From Clostridiales bacterium (GTDB lineage Bacteria; Bacillota; Clostridia; Peptostreptococcales; Natronincolaceae): a stretch of 8,350 bases of DNA. Made by a program: the position numbers and the translations under genes. Shown here one piece after another: positions 1 through 6,712 of this stretch (positions are counted from its first letter, which is position 1; every line of letters starts with the position of its first letter). The stretch is from positions 1-8,350 of the forward strand of contig JAAZJW010000278.1 of assembly GCA_012800145.1 (NCBI GenBank), in the 5' to 3' direction. The notes below the pieces were generated by a model that saw only the letters and a program-made list of their open reading frames with translations, ran no database searches and was not told the DNA's origin.

Positions 1-447
1 ATCCGCATCCATCTCTATGTGGTACTTTAGCAATTTTCTATAGTCCATCTTGTATATATGGTCTGCGGACAGAACAAGAACATATTTTGCATCCAGGTTA
101 TCTATATATTCTATATTTTGATATATGGCATTGGCAGTGCCTGTATACCAATCTCCCTTGGCTTCACGCATAAACGGCGGTAATATTCTGAGCCCGCCTG
201 TAATCCTGTCAAAATCCCAACATTCTCCTATTCCTATATGAGCGTTCAATTCAAAAGGTTTGTACTGAGTGAGTATTCCAATGTTATCGATACCGGAATT
301 TGTAGCATTGCTCAGTGTAAAGTCAATAATCCTGTATTTCCCCCCGAAACACACCGCCGGTTTAGCTAATTCTTGCGTCAATAATTTTAATCTGGATCCC
401 TGACCTCCGGCCAAAAGCATGGCTACTACATTGTTGCTTTTTATCAT
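1..447 (-). CDS. glgC: Glucose-1-phosphate adenylyltransferase (ADP-glucose pyrophosphorylase), N-terminal part
   Basis: GlgC makes ADP-glucose and pyrophosphate from ATP and glucose-1-phosphate, the committed step of bacterial glycogen synthesis, in the cytoplasm. Only the first 149 residues are in the window; the gene continues past the left edge. The nucleotidyltransferase fold is clear: the nucleotide-binding LAGGQGSRL (residues 12-20), AKPAV (28-32), FGGKYRIIDF (34-43), LSN..NSGI (45-53), LTQY (59-62), the WYTGTANAIYQN segment (100-111) and the DHIYKMDY metal/substrate region (129-136). GGQG rather than GGRG is the usual Firmicutes form. The ATG at 447 is chosen because an AAGGGGTGA ribosome binding site lies just upstream and because it gives the normal short leader before LAGG. 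One oddity is Ala128 in LSADHIYK, where the family nearly always has Gly. It follows glgB by 125 bases of repeat-rich DNA; glgD and glgA would be expected beyond the edge, but this cannot be seen. Confidence 0.95.
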   Translation of the reverse strand, partial: MIKSNNVVAMLLAGGQGSRLKLLTQELAKPAVCFGGKYRIIDFTLSNATNSGIDNIGILTQYKPFELNAHIGIGECWDFDRITGGLRILPPFMREAKGDWYTGTANAIYQNIEYIDNLDAKYVLVLSADHIYKMDYRKLLKYHIEMDAD

Positions 448-456
448 AGAAGTTCA

Positions 457-464
457 CCCCTTTT
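457..464 (-). promoter_or_regulatory. Ribosome binding site of glgC
   Basis: Read on the minus strand, AAAAGGGGTGAAC precedes the ATG at 447, a GGGGTGA variant of the AGGAGGTGA consensus at normal spacing. The malQ site (GGGGGGTGAACC) has the same style. It fixes the glgC start. No convincing promoter is seen between it and glgB, so glgC may be read from the glgB promoter. Confidence 0.6.
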
Positions 465-493
465 CTTAGAACACCAGAAAAATTGTGGTTTTT

Positions 494-573
494 GGGGCAA
501 ACACACAGGTTTGCCTCCACTGCGCCATTTGGAAACATTGTCTTGTTTCCGGGCAAACCTGCATGTTTGCCCC
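494..573. repeat. Triple-hairpin palindromic repeat between glgB and glgC
   Basis: Two near-identical palindromes sit in inverted orientation. The first is GGGGCAAAC (494-502) pairing with GTTTGCCTC (509-517, one G-U pair). The second is GGGCAAAC (551-558) pairing with GTTTGCCC (565-572). Between them is a third small hairpin, GGAAAC (531-536) with GTTTCC (545-550). The two outer copies can also pair with each other over about 22 bases, with only two internal mismatches, both in the loop bases, so a single long cruciform is possible. The left-hand end of glgB lies in the element: its TAG stop is at 573-575. No run of T follows on the minus strand, so this is not a standard intrinsic terminator. 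The style resembles dispersed intergenic palindromes (GTAGGGGC...GCCCC type) that I recall from clostridial genomes. Confidence 0.75.
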
Positions 574-2486
574 TATTTTGTTTGAGAACATTTCCAAGTT
601 CTGTTCCTCTTTAATATGAGTCCCCCTAATGGCGGCAAATCAATCCTTATGGAATATTTCCTGCCATGAAAAGGTTCCTTTTCCGACCCGTAATGTTTCC
701 TTTTCAAAAGATTTCCGCCATACTCAATCTGTTCTGTATTCAACACAGTTCTGTAAACATCCGGGTGATCCACACCTATAGGATAACTTTTTCTTTCTAC
801 GGGCGTGAAGTTGAAGGCAGCTATTATTTTTCCCCCTGATTTGTTTATTCTTTCAAATGCTATAATACTTTCCTGATGATTGGTATGTTCTATCCATTCA
901 AACCCATCATATGTATCGTCCAGTTCGTACAGGCATGTTTCCCCCCTGTAAAATTCGTTTAAATCCTTCACAAATCTCTTCAATTTATTATGTTTTTCAT
1001 AGTCCAAAAGGTGCCAGTCCAATCCCTTCTTTTCGTCCCATTCTATGAACTGCCCAAATTCTCCACCCATAAATATAAGTTTTTTGCCGGGATAGGCAAA
1101 CATGTATAAATATAAAAGTCTCAGGTTTGCAAATTTCTCATCATAGGTGCCGGGCATTTTGTCGAGCAAACTCTTTTTGCCATGTACCACCTCATCATGG
1201 CTGAGAGGCAAAATGAATTTTTCGAAAAAACAGTAAGTAATCCCAAAGGTCAGTGCCCTTTGGTTGCCCTTTCTAAAGAGCGGATCCGTTTCCATATACT
1301 CCAAGGTATCGTTCATCCAACCCATATTCCATTTATATCCAAACCCCAAGCCCCCGTCTTCTATAGGTGCCGTAACCCGTGGCCAACTGGTGCTATCCTC
1401 AGCTATAATTTTAGTATGAGGAAAATACTGCAACAGCACCTTATTTAATTTTTTTAGAAAATCTATGGCCTGTATATTTTCATATCCCCCGTATCTATTT
1501 CTAATATCTCTTCCCGCATGATTTAAGTACAGCATATAAGCAATTGCGTCTATTCTAAATCCATCTATATGATAATAATCGTGCCAATATACCGCATTCG
1601 AAATTAAAAAGCTTACCACTTCCGGTTTGCTGTAATCAAAATTCAGTGTTCCCCATTCATTGTTCTCCGCCATGGCTCTGTTGGAAGATTCGAAACATTC
1701 TGTTCCGTCGAACCTGATTAAACCATGGTCATCCCTGCAAAAATGGAGAGGAACCCAATCCAGTATCACCCCGATTTCATTTTTATGAAACTGATTCACA
1801 AGATACATAAAATCTTTAGGCGTCCCGAACCTACTGGTTGGAGCAAAATATCCCGTTTGCTGATAGCCCCAGGAACCGTCATAGGGATGCTCCATGACGG
1901 GCATGATTTCAACATGCGTAAACCCCATGGTTTTTACATATTTGACCAGTTTCTCCGCCAGGTCTACATAAGAATATCTGGAACCGTCAGCCCTTCTCTT
2001 CCAAGAAGATAAATTTACTTCGTATATGGATATGGGTTTATTGTAATCAAAGGTTTTTCCCCCGGATTTTAACCATAGCTCGTCCTCCCATTTGAAACCT
2101 TTCAGGTTATAATATTTAGATGCCGTCTTAGGGCTTGTTTCCGAATGGAAAGCGTAGGGATCGGCTTTAATCCTCACTTCTCCCTTGTAGGAAATTATTC
2201 TGTACTTGTATGAATCAAACTGTTTTACACCTTGTACACAAATATTCCATAGCCCTGTTTCCCCGATGGTTTTGAGGGGGAGGTCGGTTTCGTGCCAGTT
2301 GTTAAAATCCCCCATGAGATATACCTCTTTGGCCCTCGGAGCCCATACTACAAATCGCACCGCTTCTTTGTTATTTATATTGACAGGATGGGCCCCCAGG
2401 AATTCATAACTTTTGTAGGATGTTCCTTCGTTGAATAGATAGGAATCCTTCTCCCCGTTTTCCCAATAGAAATGCCTGTGTTTCAT
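573..2486 (-). CDS. glgB: 1,4-alpha-glucan (glycogen) branching enzyme, GH13
   Basis: GlgB cuts an alpha-1,4 glucan chain and rejoins the fragment by an alpha-1,6 bond, creating the branches of glycogen. The 637-residue protein has the usual layout: an N-terminal carbohydrate-binding beta domain (about 30-130, with VRFVVWAPRAKEVYLMGDFN at 43-62), the catalytic barrel (about 150-530) and a C-terminal beta domain. Family motifs are all present: MEHPYDGSWGYQ..GYFAPTSRFGTP (198-223), DWVPLHF (243-249), GFRIDA with nucleophile Asp313, AEDSTSWP with acid/base Glu363, and LPLSHDEVVHGK with His430-Asp431. GGEFGQ..EWD (474-484) is also typical. Start at ATG 2486 is supported by AGGAGG seven bases upstream. 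After the family's normal end (LPPLGGLILK) there is a short extra tail, RNRTWKCSQTK, and the TAG stop abuts the palindromic repeat. It has its own likely promoter after the glgP terminator. Confidence 0.97.
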   Translation of the reverse strand: MKHRHFYWENGEKDSYLFNEGTSYKSYEFLGAHPVNINNKEAVRFVVWAPRAKEVYLMGDFNNWHETDLPLKTIGETGLWNICVQGVKQFDSYKYRIISYKGEVRIKADPYAFHSETSPKTASKYYNLKGFKWEDELWLKSGGKTFDYNKPISIYEVNLSSWKRRADGSRYSYVDLAEKLVKYVKTMGFTHVEIMPVMEHPYDGSWGYQQTGYFAPTSRFGTPKDFMYLVNQFHKNEIGVILDWVPLHFCRDDHGLIRFDGTECFESSNRAMAENNEWGTLNFDYSKPEVVSFLISNAVYWHDYYHIDGFRIDAIAYMLYLNHAGRDIRNRYGGYENIQAIDFLKKLNKVLLQYFPHTKIIAEDSTSWPRVTAPIEDGGLGFGYKWNMGWMNDTLEYMETDPLFRKGNQRALTFGITYCFFEKFILPLSHDEVVHGKKSLLDKMPGTYDEKFANLRLLYLYMFAYPGKKLIFMGGEFGQFIEWDEKKGLDWHLLDYEKHNKLKRFVKDLNEFYRGETCLYELDDTYDGFEWIEHTNHQESIIAFERINKSGGKIIAAFNFTPVERKSYPIGVDHPDVYRTVLNTEQIEYGGNLLKRKHYGSEKEPFHGRKYSIRIDLPPLGGLILKRNRTWKCSQTK

Positions 2487-2493
2487 AAAATTG

Positions 2494-2499
2494 CCTCCT
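2494..2499 (-). promoter_or_regulatory. Ribosome binding site of glgB
   Basis: A perfect AGGAGG lies seven bases before the ATG at 2486 and settles the start codon. Confidence 0.85.
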
Positions 2500-2519
2500 C
2501 ATAATGTATATATACCCAA

Positions 2520-2548
2520 ATTCTAGATAAACAACTCATATATTCCAA
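2520..2548 (-). promoter_or_regulatory. Likely vegetative promoter for glgB
   Basis: On the minus strand there is a -35 box TTGGAA (2543-2548), a 17-base spacer, and a -10 box TAGAAT (2520-2525, five of six consensus bases). Transcription would start near 2513, leaving a leader of about 27 bases that includes the AGGAGG site. The -35 box overlaps the last Ts of the glgP terminator, so one unit ends where the next begins. An alternative pair (TTGTTT with TATATA or TATACA at about 2505-2534) would start transcription inside the ribosome binding site and is less likely. Confidence 0.6.
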
Positions 2549-2584
2549 AAAATAAAAAGTATCAGCAAATTAAAGCTGATACTT
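2547..2584 (-). terminator. Intrinsic terminator downstream of glgP
   Basis: A perfect 10-base-pair stem, AAGTATCAGC (2557-2566) with GCTGATACTT (2575-2584), encloses an 8-base loop. On the minus strand it is followed at once by TTTATTTTTT (2556-2547). The stem is AT-rich but perfect, and the T-tract is on the minus-strand side only, so it should end transcripts arriving from glgP. It lies about 130 bases after the glgP stop, beyond the repeat element. Confidence 0.85.
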
Positions 2585-2594
2585 GTCATTTGTT

Positions 2595-2695
2595 GAGGGC
2601 GACCAAAGTCGCCCCTGTAGATCCTTCGGGGGCCAAGCTTATTCTGTCCGTCTCAGGATGACATCCCCTGAAAAGGGCGATTGAAATCGCCCCTG
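2595..2695. repeat. Paired GGGCGA/TCGCCC hairpins flanking a split TGTCATCCTGAG element
   Basis: Two related hairpins in direct orientation sit in the glgP-glgB gap. One is GGGCGAC (2597-2603) with GTCGCCC (2608-2614), loop CAAA. The other is GGGCGAT (2675-2681) with ATCGCCC (2686-2692), loop TGAA. Both are followed by CTG. Between them, read on the minus strand, are TGTCATCCTGAG (2663-2652) and CGAAGGATC (2628-2620), the two ends of the element also seen upstream of pgi, here separated by 23 extra bases. The whole piece would be part of the glgP transcript's 3' region, ahead of the terminator. It looks like dispersed repeat material rather than a gene. Confidence 0.7.
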
Positions 2696-2716
2696 CTATC
2701 GCAGTCAGGAGTATAT

Positions 2717-5074
2717 TCACGCTTTTTCTATGCCCCATATTTCCTTAGCGTACTGGTCTATGGTTCTGTCGGAACTGAACTTTCCTGCGTTGGACAGATT
2801 CATCCAGCATTTTCTAGCCCATCCCATTCTGTCTTCAAAAGCATCATTCAGGTCCTGCTGGGTGTTTCTGTAACTTTCAAAATCTTTCAATACATAGAAA
2901 ACATCGGGCCTATGCCAGTCGGTTCCGTACAGGAGTGAATTATAAATTTCTCTGTATACACCTGTACCCGCATCATTGAATGTTCCGTCTACCAGGGTAT
3001 CAACAACCCTTTTCAGACCTTCCACAGTTTCATATTCATGTACAGGATTATAACTCGAACTGATTTTTTCAATATCTTCAACCCTGAGCCCGAATATAAA
3101 GTTGTTTTCTTCCCCTGCTTCTTTCACTATTTCTATATTTGCCCCGTCATAGGTTCCTATGGTAGGCGCACCATTTAACATAAATTTCATATTGCCGGTT
3201 CCCGATGCCTCTTTTCCTGCCGTCGGAATTTGCTCCGAAACATCTGCCGCAGGAAATAGTTTCTCAGCATAGGAAACATTGTAATTCTCTACAAATACTA
3301 CCTTAATCTTTTCAGAAACTTCAGGATCATTGTTTATTAACTGCTGTATATCATTAATATATTTTATAATTCCCTTTGCTCTCACATATCCCGGTGCGGC
3401 CTTTGCCCCGAATATAAATGTCCTCGGGACTATATCCAATTGCGGGTTGGCCTTAATCCTGAAATAAAGATCCAGTATATGAAAAGCATTCAATAGTTGC
3501 CTTTTGTACTCATGGAGCCTCTTGATCTGAATATCAAATATCGAATTCGGATCTGTTTTTATTCCTTCTTTTTCAAGTATATAATCTGCCAACCGTTCCT
3601 TTCCTATATGCTTGATTTCAAGGAATCTGCTCAATACATCCTTGTCATCGGCAAATTTCTCCAGTTCCTTCAACCTTTCCAAATCGGTTATCCAATCTTC
3701 GGAACCCAGTAATTCCGTGATAAGATCTGACAATTCCGGATTGGATTTTAACAGCCATCTTCTCTGGGTTATACCGTTGGTTTTATTGTTGAATTTTTCC
3801 GGACTCAATTTATACCAATTATTTAACTCCCTATATTTTAAGATGTTGCTATGAAGCTCCGACACCCCGTTTACGGATTTTGAACCGTAAATAGCGAGCC
3901 AAGCCATTTTAATATGGTCATGGTTGATAATCCTGTAGTAATCCAACTCGCACCCTTGGAGGTCCTTATGACTCAGTTCCTCCATAAGTTGATGATCAAT
4001 CTTTTCCACGATTCTGAACACGGAAGGTATCAGGGTTTTATAAAATCCCACAAACCACTGCTCCAAAGCCTCCGCCAACAAGGTATGATTTGTATATGCA
4101 AATACATTAGTAACTATATCCCATGCCTTATCCCACCCCATACCTTCTACCTCTGTGAAAAGTCTCATCAATTCGGGTATGGCCACGGCAGGATGTGTAT
4201 CATTCAATTGGATTGCATGGAACTGTGCAAAGTTATCGAGGGTATCGTATTTTGCCTTGTGCTTCCTTATTAAATCCTGCAAAGATGCGGAAACAAAAAA
4301 GTACTGTTGTTTTAACCTGAGCTCTTTGCCCTCTTTATAAGCATCGTTAGGATATAATACCTTGGTTATATTCTCCGCATTATTTTTTTCCCGGACAGAC
4401 AGTTCGTAATTTTGGTTGTCAAACTCCTTAAAATTAAACCTTTCAAAAGCCTCTGATTTCCATAATCTCAAGGTGTTTATGGTGTTTTGTCCGTACCCGA
4501 TAATTGGCGTGTCATACGGAACTGCCAAAACATCCCCGTCTGCAAAACTCACTCTCACGCTTTCAGATTGTTTTCTTATTGACCAGGGATCGGGATATTC
4601 TAACCAATCATCTCCTACCTCCACCTGGAAACCGTCCCTGAACAACTGTTTGAAAAGTCCGAATTCATATCTGATTCCGTACCCGGTCAATGGATAATCC
4701 AGTGTAGAAGCCGAATCCAAGAAACAAGCTCCCAGCCTGCCTAATCCGCCGTTGCCCAGGCCTGCATCCTCTTCCTGTTCTTCTATATGATTGTAGCAAA
4801 TACCCAAATCCTCTAAAACAGATTTTACTTCGGACTTACATTTCATATTTATTAAATTGTTGGTAAGAGACCTGCCCATCAAATATTCCGCTGAAAGATA
4901 GTATGCTTTCTTCTTTCCTTCAAATTTCTTTTCAGAATCAACCCATTTGGGAATAATATCTTCCATAATAGCCTTTGACACAACCACATACTTTTCCTTA
5001 TCATTGCAGCCTGATAAACTTTTTCCGAAGGTTGTTAACGAAATTCTTTCCATAGCATTGACCATGTTTTCCAA
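2717..5074 (-). CDS. glgP: Glycogen/maltodextrin phosphorylase, GT35
   Basis: GlgP uses phosphate to remove glucose-1-phosphate from the non-reducing ends of glycogen or maltodextrin; it depends on pyridoxal phosphate. The 785-residue protein shows the whole GT35 pattern: YYLSAEYLMGRSL (58-70), the glycine loop GLGNGGLGRLGACFLDS (105-121), GYGIRYEFGLFKQ (131-143), QLNDTHPAVAIPELMR (289-304), NKTNGITQRRWL (430-441), KRLHEYKRQLLNAF (518-531), FGAKAAPGY (555-563), and EASGTGNMKF with the PLP-binding Lys630. Length is close to other bacterial enzymes, without the regulatory N-terminal extension of animal ones. The start is TTG at 5074: AGGAGGTG ends eight or nine bases before it, whereas the next in-frame ATG codons (5065, 5053) are 18 and 30 bases from that site. 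The stop of malQ is three bases upstream, implying translational coupling. A terminator follows the gene. Substrate preference (glycogen or maltodextrin) cannot be told from sequence. Confidence 0.97.
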   Translation of the reverse strand: MENMVNAMERISLTTFGKSLSGCNDKEKYVVVSKAIMEDIIPKWVDSEKKFEGKKKAYYLSAEYLMGRSLTNNLINMKCKSEVKSVLEDLGICYNHIEEQEEDAGLGNGGLGRLGACFLDSASTLDYPLTGYGIRYEFGLFKQLFRDGFQVEVGDDWLEYPDPWSIRKQSESVRVSFADGDVLAVPYDTPIIGYGQNTINTLRLWKSEAFERFNFKEFDNQNYELSVREKNNAENITKVLYPNDAYKEGKELRLKQQYFFVSASLQDLIRKHKAKYDTLDNFAQFHAIQLNDTHPAVAIPELMRLFTEVEGMGWDKAWDIVTNVFAYTNHTLLAEALEQWFVGFYKTLIPSVFRIVEKIDHQLMEELSHKDLQGCELDYYRIINHDHIKMAWLAIYGSKSVNGVSELHSNILKYRELNNWYKLSPEKFNNKTNGITQRRWLLKSNPELSDLITELLGSEDWITDLERLKELEKFADDKDVLSRFLEIKHIGKERLADYILEKEGIKTDPNSIFDIQIKRLHEYKRQLLNAFHILDLYFRIKANPQLDIVPRTFIFGAKAAPGYVRAKGIIKYINDIQQLINNDPEVSEKIKVVFVENYNVSYAEKLFPAADVSEQIPTAGKEASGTGNMKFMLNGAPTIGTYDGANIEIVKEAGEENNFIFGLRVEDIEKISSSYNPVHEYETVEGLKRVVDTLVDGTFNDAGTGVYREIYNSLLYGTDWHRPDVFYVLKDFESYRNTQQDLNDAFEDRMGWARKCWMNLSNAGKFSSDRTIDQYAKEIWGIEKA

Positions 5075-5077
5075 GCC

Positions 5078-6559
5078 CTAACACCTCCTGTATATATAGG
5101 TCAACTCCCCTATCTTTTTTGCCAGTTCATCCGTTAAATCGGCTTTATCCATCCTCCAGGTCCAATTTCCGCACACACTGGACGGTTTATTCATTCTGGC
5201 ACCGTCATCCAGGCCTAAGAAATCCTGCATGGGCGCAATTGCCAGATAAGCTGTAGAACCCCAAGCACCTCTGATAAATCCCCAATTAAAACCTTCCTCT
5301 TCACTCAATTTCAGATATTTTTTCGCATACTGAAAATTTTCCGATGGCATCTTTTCTATAAAACCCATAATAGTAGAATTATCATGTGTACCTGTATACA
5401 CAACACAATTTTTATCAAAGCTGTGGGGCAAATAACGACCGTCCCCTTTGGGATCAAAAGCATACTGGAGAACCTTCATGCCTGGAAAACCCGTTTCTTC
5501 CATGAGCCTTTCTACTTCTTCTGTTATAAATCCTAAATCCTCCGCTATAATATCCAAGTCCCCTAATTCCTCTTTTATCTTGTTGAACAATTTGATTCCG
5601 GGGCCTTTTACCCATTTTCCGCAAGTTGCGTCTTTCGCACCATATTCTATTTCACAATAAGATTCAAATCCCCTGAAATGGTCAATCCTCAAGACATCAT
5701 AGAGTTCGAAGGACATCTTTGTTCTCTGTATCCACCAACTGTATCCCTGTTCTTCCATAACATCCCAATTATATATGGGATTTCCCCAAAGTTGGCCTTC
5801 ACATGAACATATGTCCGGCGGAACACCTGCAACCGTAATGGGACAGCAAGAATCGTCCAAATTAAATAAGTGCGGATTTGCCCAAACATCGGAGCTGTCC
5901 TCCGAAACATACATTGACAGGTCTCCTATAATATATATGCCCTTTTTGTTCGCATAATGTTTCAATCTGTTCCATTGATTAAAAAAGAAATATTGGGTAA
6001 ATACCCAGAAATAAATTTCGTCCTTGTTGAGACGTTCAAAATCGGAAACTGTATCTGAACCCGAATTTTTGTAATCTTCATCCCATTCCAGCCATGGGAT
6101 ACCGTTATTCTTGGTCTTTATACCCATAAAAAGCGAGAAATCCCTTAACCAATAATAATTTATACTATAAAATGATTCCAATTTATCTTGTATGTCCTTT
6201 TTGGCCTTTTCATATGCCATCCTCAAAATTTCCATTTTGTTTTTATATAGTAACTCATAGTCAACCTTATGGGGATTTTTGCTCAGTTCGAACTCCTGTA
6301 TTTCACTTTCGGTTAGATAGCCTGATTGTATCAAATCATCCAGGTCTATAAAATACGGATTGCCCGCAAATGCAGAAAAACATTGATATGGTGAGTCCCC
6401 GTAGCCGGTCATTCCCAGGGGTAGTATCTGCCAATATGTCTGTTTTGCCTTTACCAAAAAATCGACAAAACTATATGCCTCTTTCCCAAAATCGCCTATT
6501 CCATAAGGGCCCGGTAAAGAAGATATGTGTAATAATATGCCGCCGGCTCTCTTTTTCAT
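5078..6559 (-). CDS. malQ: 4-alpha-glucanotransferase (amylomaltase), GH77
   Basis: MalQ moves alpha-1,4-glucan segments between maltodextrins, turning short chains into longer ones that phosphorylase can use, plus glucose. The 493-residue protein is full length for GH77 amylomaltases. It opens with RAGGILLHISSLPGPYGIGDFG (4-25) and carries LPLGMTGYGDSPYQ (46-59), FSAFAGNPY (61-69), RIDHFRGFE with nucleophile Asp293, IIAEDLGFIT with acid/base Glu340, YTGTHDN with Asp393, and RMNKPS..GNW near the end. The spacing matches Thermus amylomaltase almost residue for residue. The acceptor-side 250s loop is unusual: VAGVPPDICSCEGQLWGNP, with Ile-Cys where Thermus has Tyr-Phe, and two more cysteines at 238-239. 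The ATG at 6559 follows a GGGGGGTGA ribosome binding site. The stop is three bases from the glgP start. No clear promoter was found in the repeat-rich 381 bases upstream. Confidence 0.97.
   Translation of the reverse strand: MKKRAGGILLHISSLPGPYGIGDFGKEAYSFVDFLVKAKQTYWQILPLGMTGYGDSPYQCFSAFAGNPYFIDLDDLIQSGYLTESEIQEFELSKNPHKVDYELLYKNKMEILRMAYEKAKKDIQDKLESFYSINYYWLRDFSLFMGIKTKNNGIPWLEWDEDYKNSGSDTVSDFERLNKDEIYFWVFTQYFFFNQWNRLKHYANKKGIYIIGDLSMYVSEDSSDVWANPHLFNLDDSCCPITVAGVPPDICSCEGQLWGNPIYNWDVMEEQGYSWWIQRTKMSFELYDVLRIDHFRGFESYCEIEYGAKDATCGKWVKGPGIKLFNKIKEELGDLDIIAEDLGFITEEVERLMEETGFPGMKVLQYAFDPKGDGRYLPHSFDKNCVVYTGTHDNSTIMGFIEKMPSENFQYAKKYLKLSEEEGFNWGFIRGAWGSTAYLAIAPMQDFLGLDDGARMNKPSSVCGNWTWRMDKADLTDELAKKIGELTYIYRRC
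5084..5089 (-). promoter_or_regulatory. Ribosome binding site of glgP inside the malQ end
   Basis: AGGAGG forms the two Arg codons just before the last Cys codon and stop of malQ. It is nine bases before the TTG at 5074 and decides that start over the downstream ATG codons. Ribosomes finishing malQ would pass over or melt this site, a usual basis for coupled translation. Confidence 0.8.
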
Positions 6560-6562
6560 GGT

Positions 6563-6571
6563 TCACCCCCC
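6563..6571 (-). promoter_or_regulatory. Ribosome binding site of malQ
   Basis: On the minus strand AAAAAAGGGGGGTGAACC precedes the ATG at 6559. The GGGGTGA core matches 16S pairing at normal spacing, although the run of six Gs is unusual. Confidence 0.6.
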
Positions 6572-6594
6572 TTTTTTCGAACAATGGTTATTAT

Positions 6595-6712
6595 GACCTA
6601 ACCCAATCCAATACTCAGATTTATAAAGAAAATACTTTTAAGACTATCAGTATTTAAATAATATAAAAACTTTGTTTAGGTTGCTGATTAGGTGTTGGAT
6701 TGATGGTAGGTC
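6595..6712. repeat. Long inverted repeat upstream of malQ
   Basis: The arms are GACCTAACCCAATCCAATAC (6595-6614) and, on the other strand, GACCTACCATCAATCCAACAC (6712-6692). They share GACCTA and CAATCCAA with a small internal mismatch, giving roughly 16-17 pairs around a loop of about 78 AT-rich bases. The loop holds its own 7-pair hairpin, AAATACT (6630-6636) with AGTATTT (6649-6655). The lower arm is only about 36 bases from the malQ start, so the structure would be in the malQ leader if transcription begins further upstream. It may be a small mobile-element remnant or a leader structure; neither can be shown here. Confidence 0.55.

Noticed and set aside
362..556. A 64-codon minus-strand open frame overlapping the glgC start
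   Set aside because: It is in another frame of glgC and crosses the palindromic repeat; glgC itself has clear family motifs and a ribosome binding site.
494..573. The glgB-glgC palindrome as an intrinsic terminator for glgB
   Set aside because: On the minus strand the last stem is followed by AAAAACCACAATT, not a T-tract, so the usual terminator signature is missing.
1182..2012. Plus-strand open frames opposite glgB (similar ones lie opposite glgP and pgi)
   Set aside because: They have no recognisable domains and lie antisense to well-conserved genes; they are chance reading frames.
2505..2534. Alternative glgB promoter TTGTTT with TATATA/TATACA
   Set aside because: Transcription would begin at or inside the AGGAGG site, leaving no usable leader; the TTGGAA/TAGAAT pair fits better.
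2595..2695. A two-unit CRISPR array
   Set aside because: The repeats are short hairpins with diverged cores, there are only two, the intervening segment is repeat-like, and no cas gene is present.
5689..5910. A 73-codon minus-strand open frame inside malQ, as a sign of a frameshift
   Set aside because: The malQ frame is unbroken and carries all GH77 motifs across this stretch, so this is a shadow frame.
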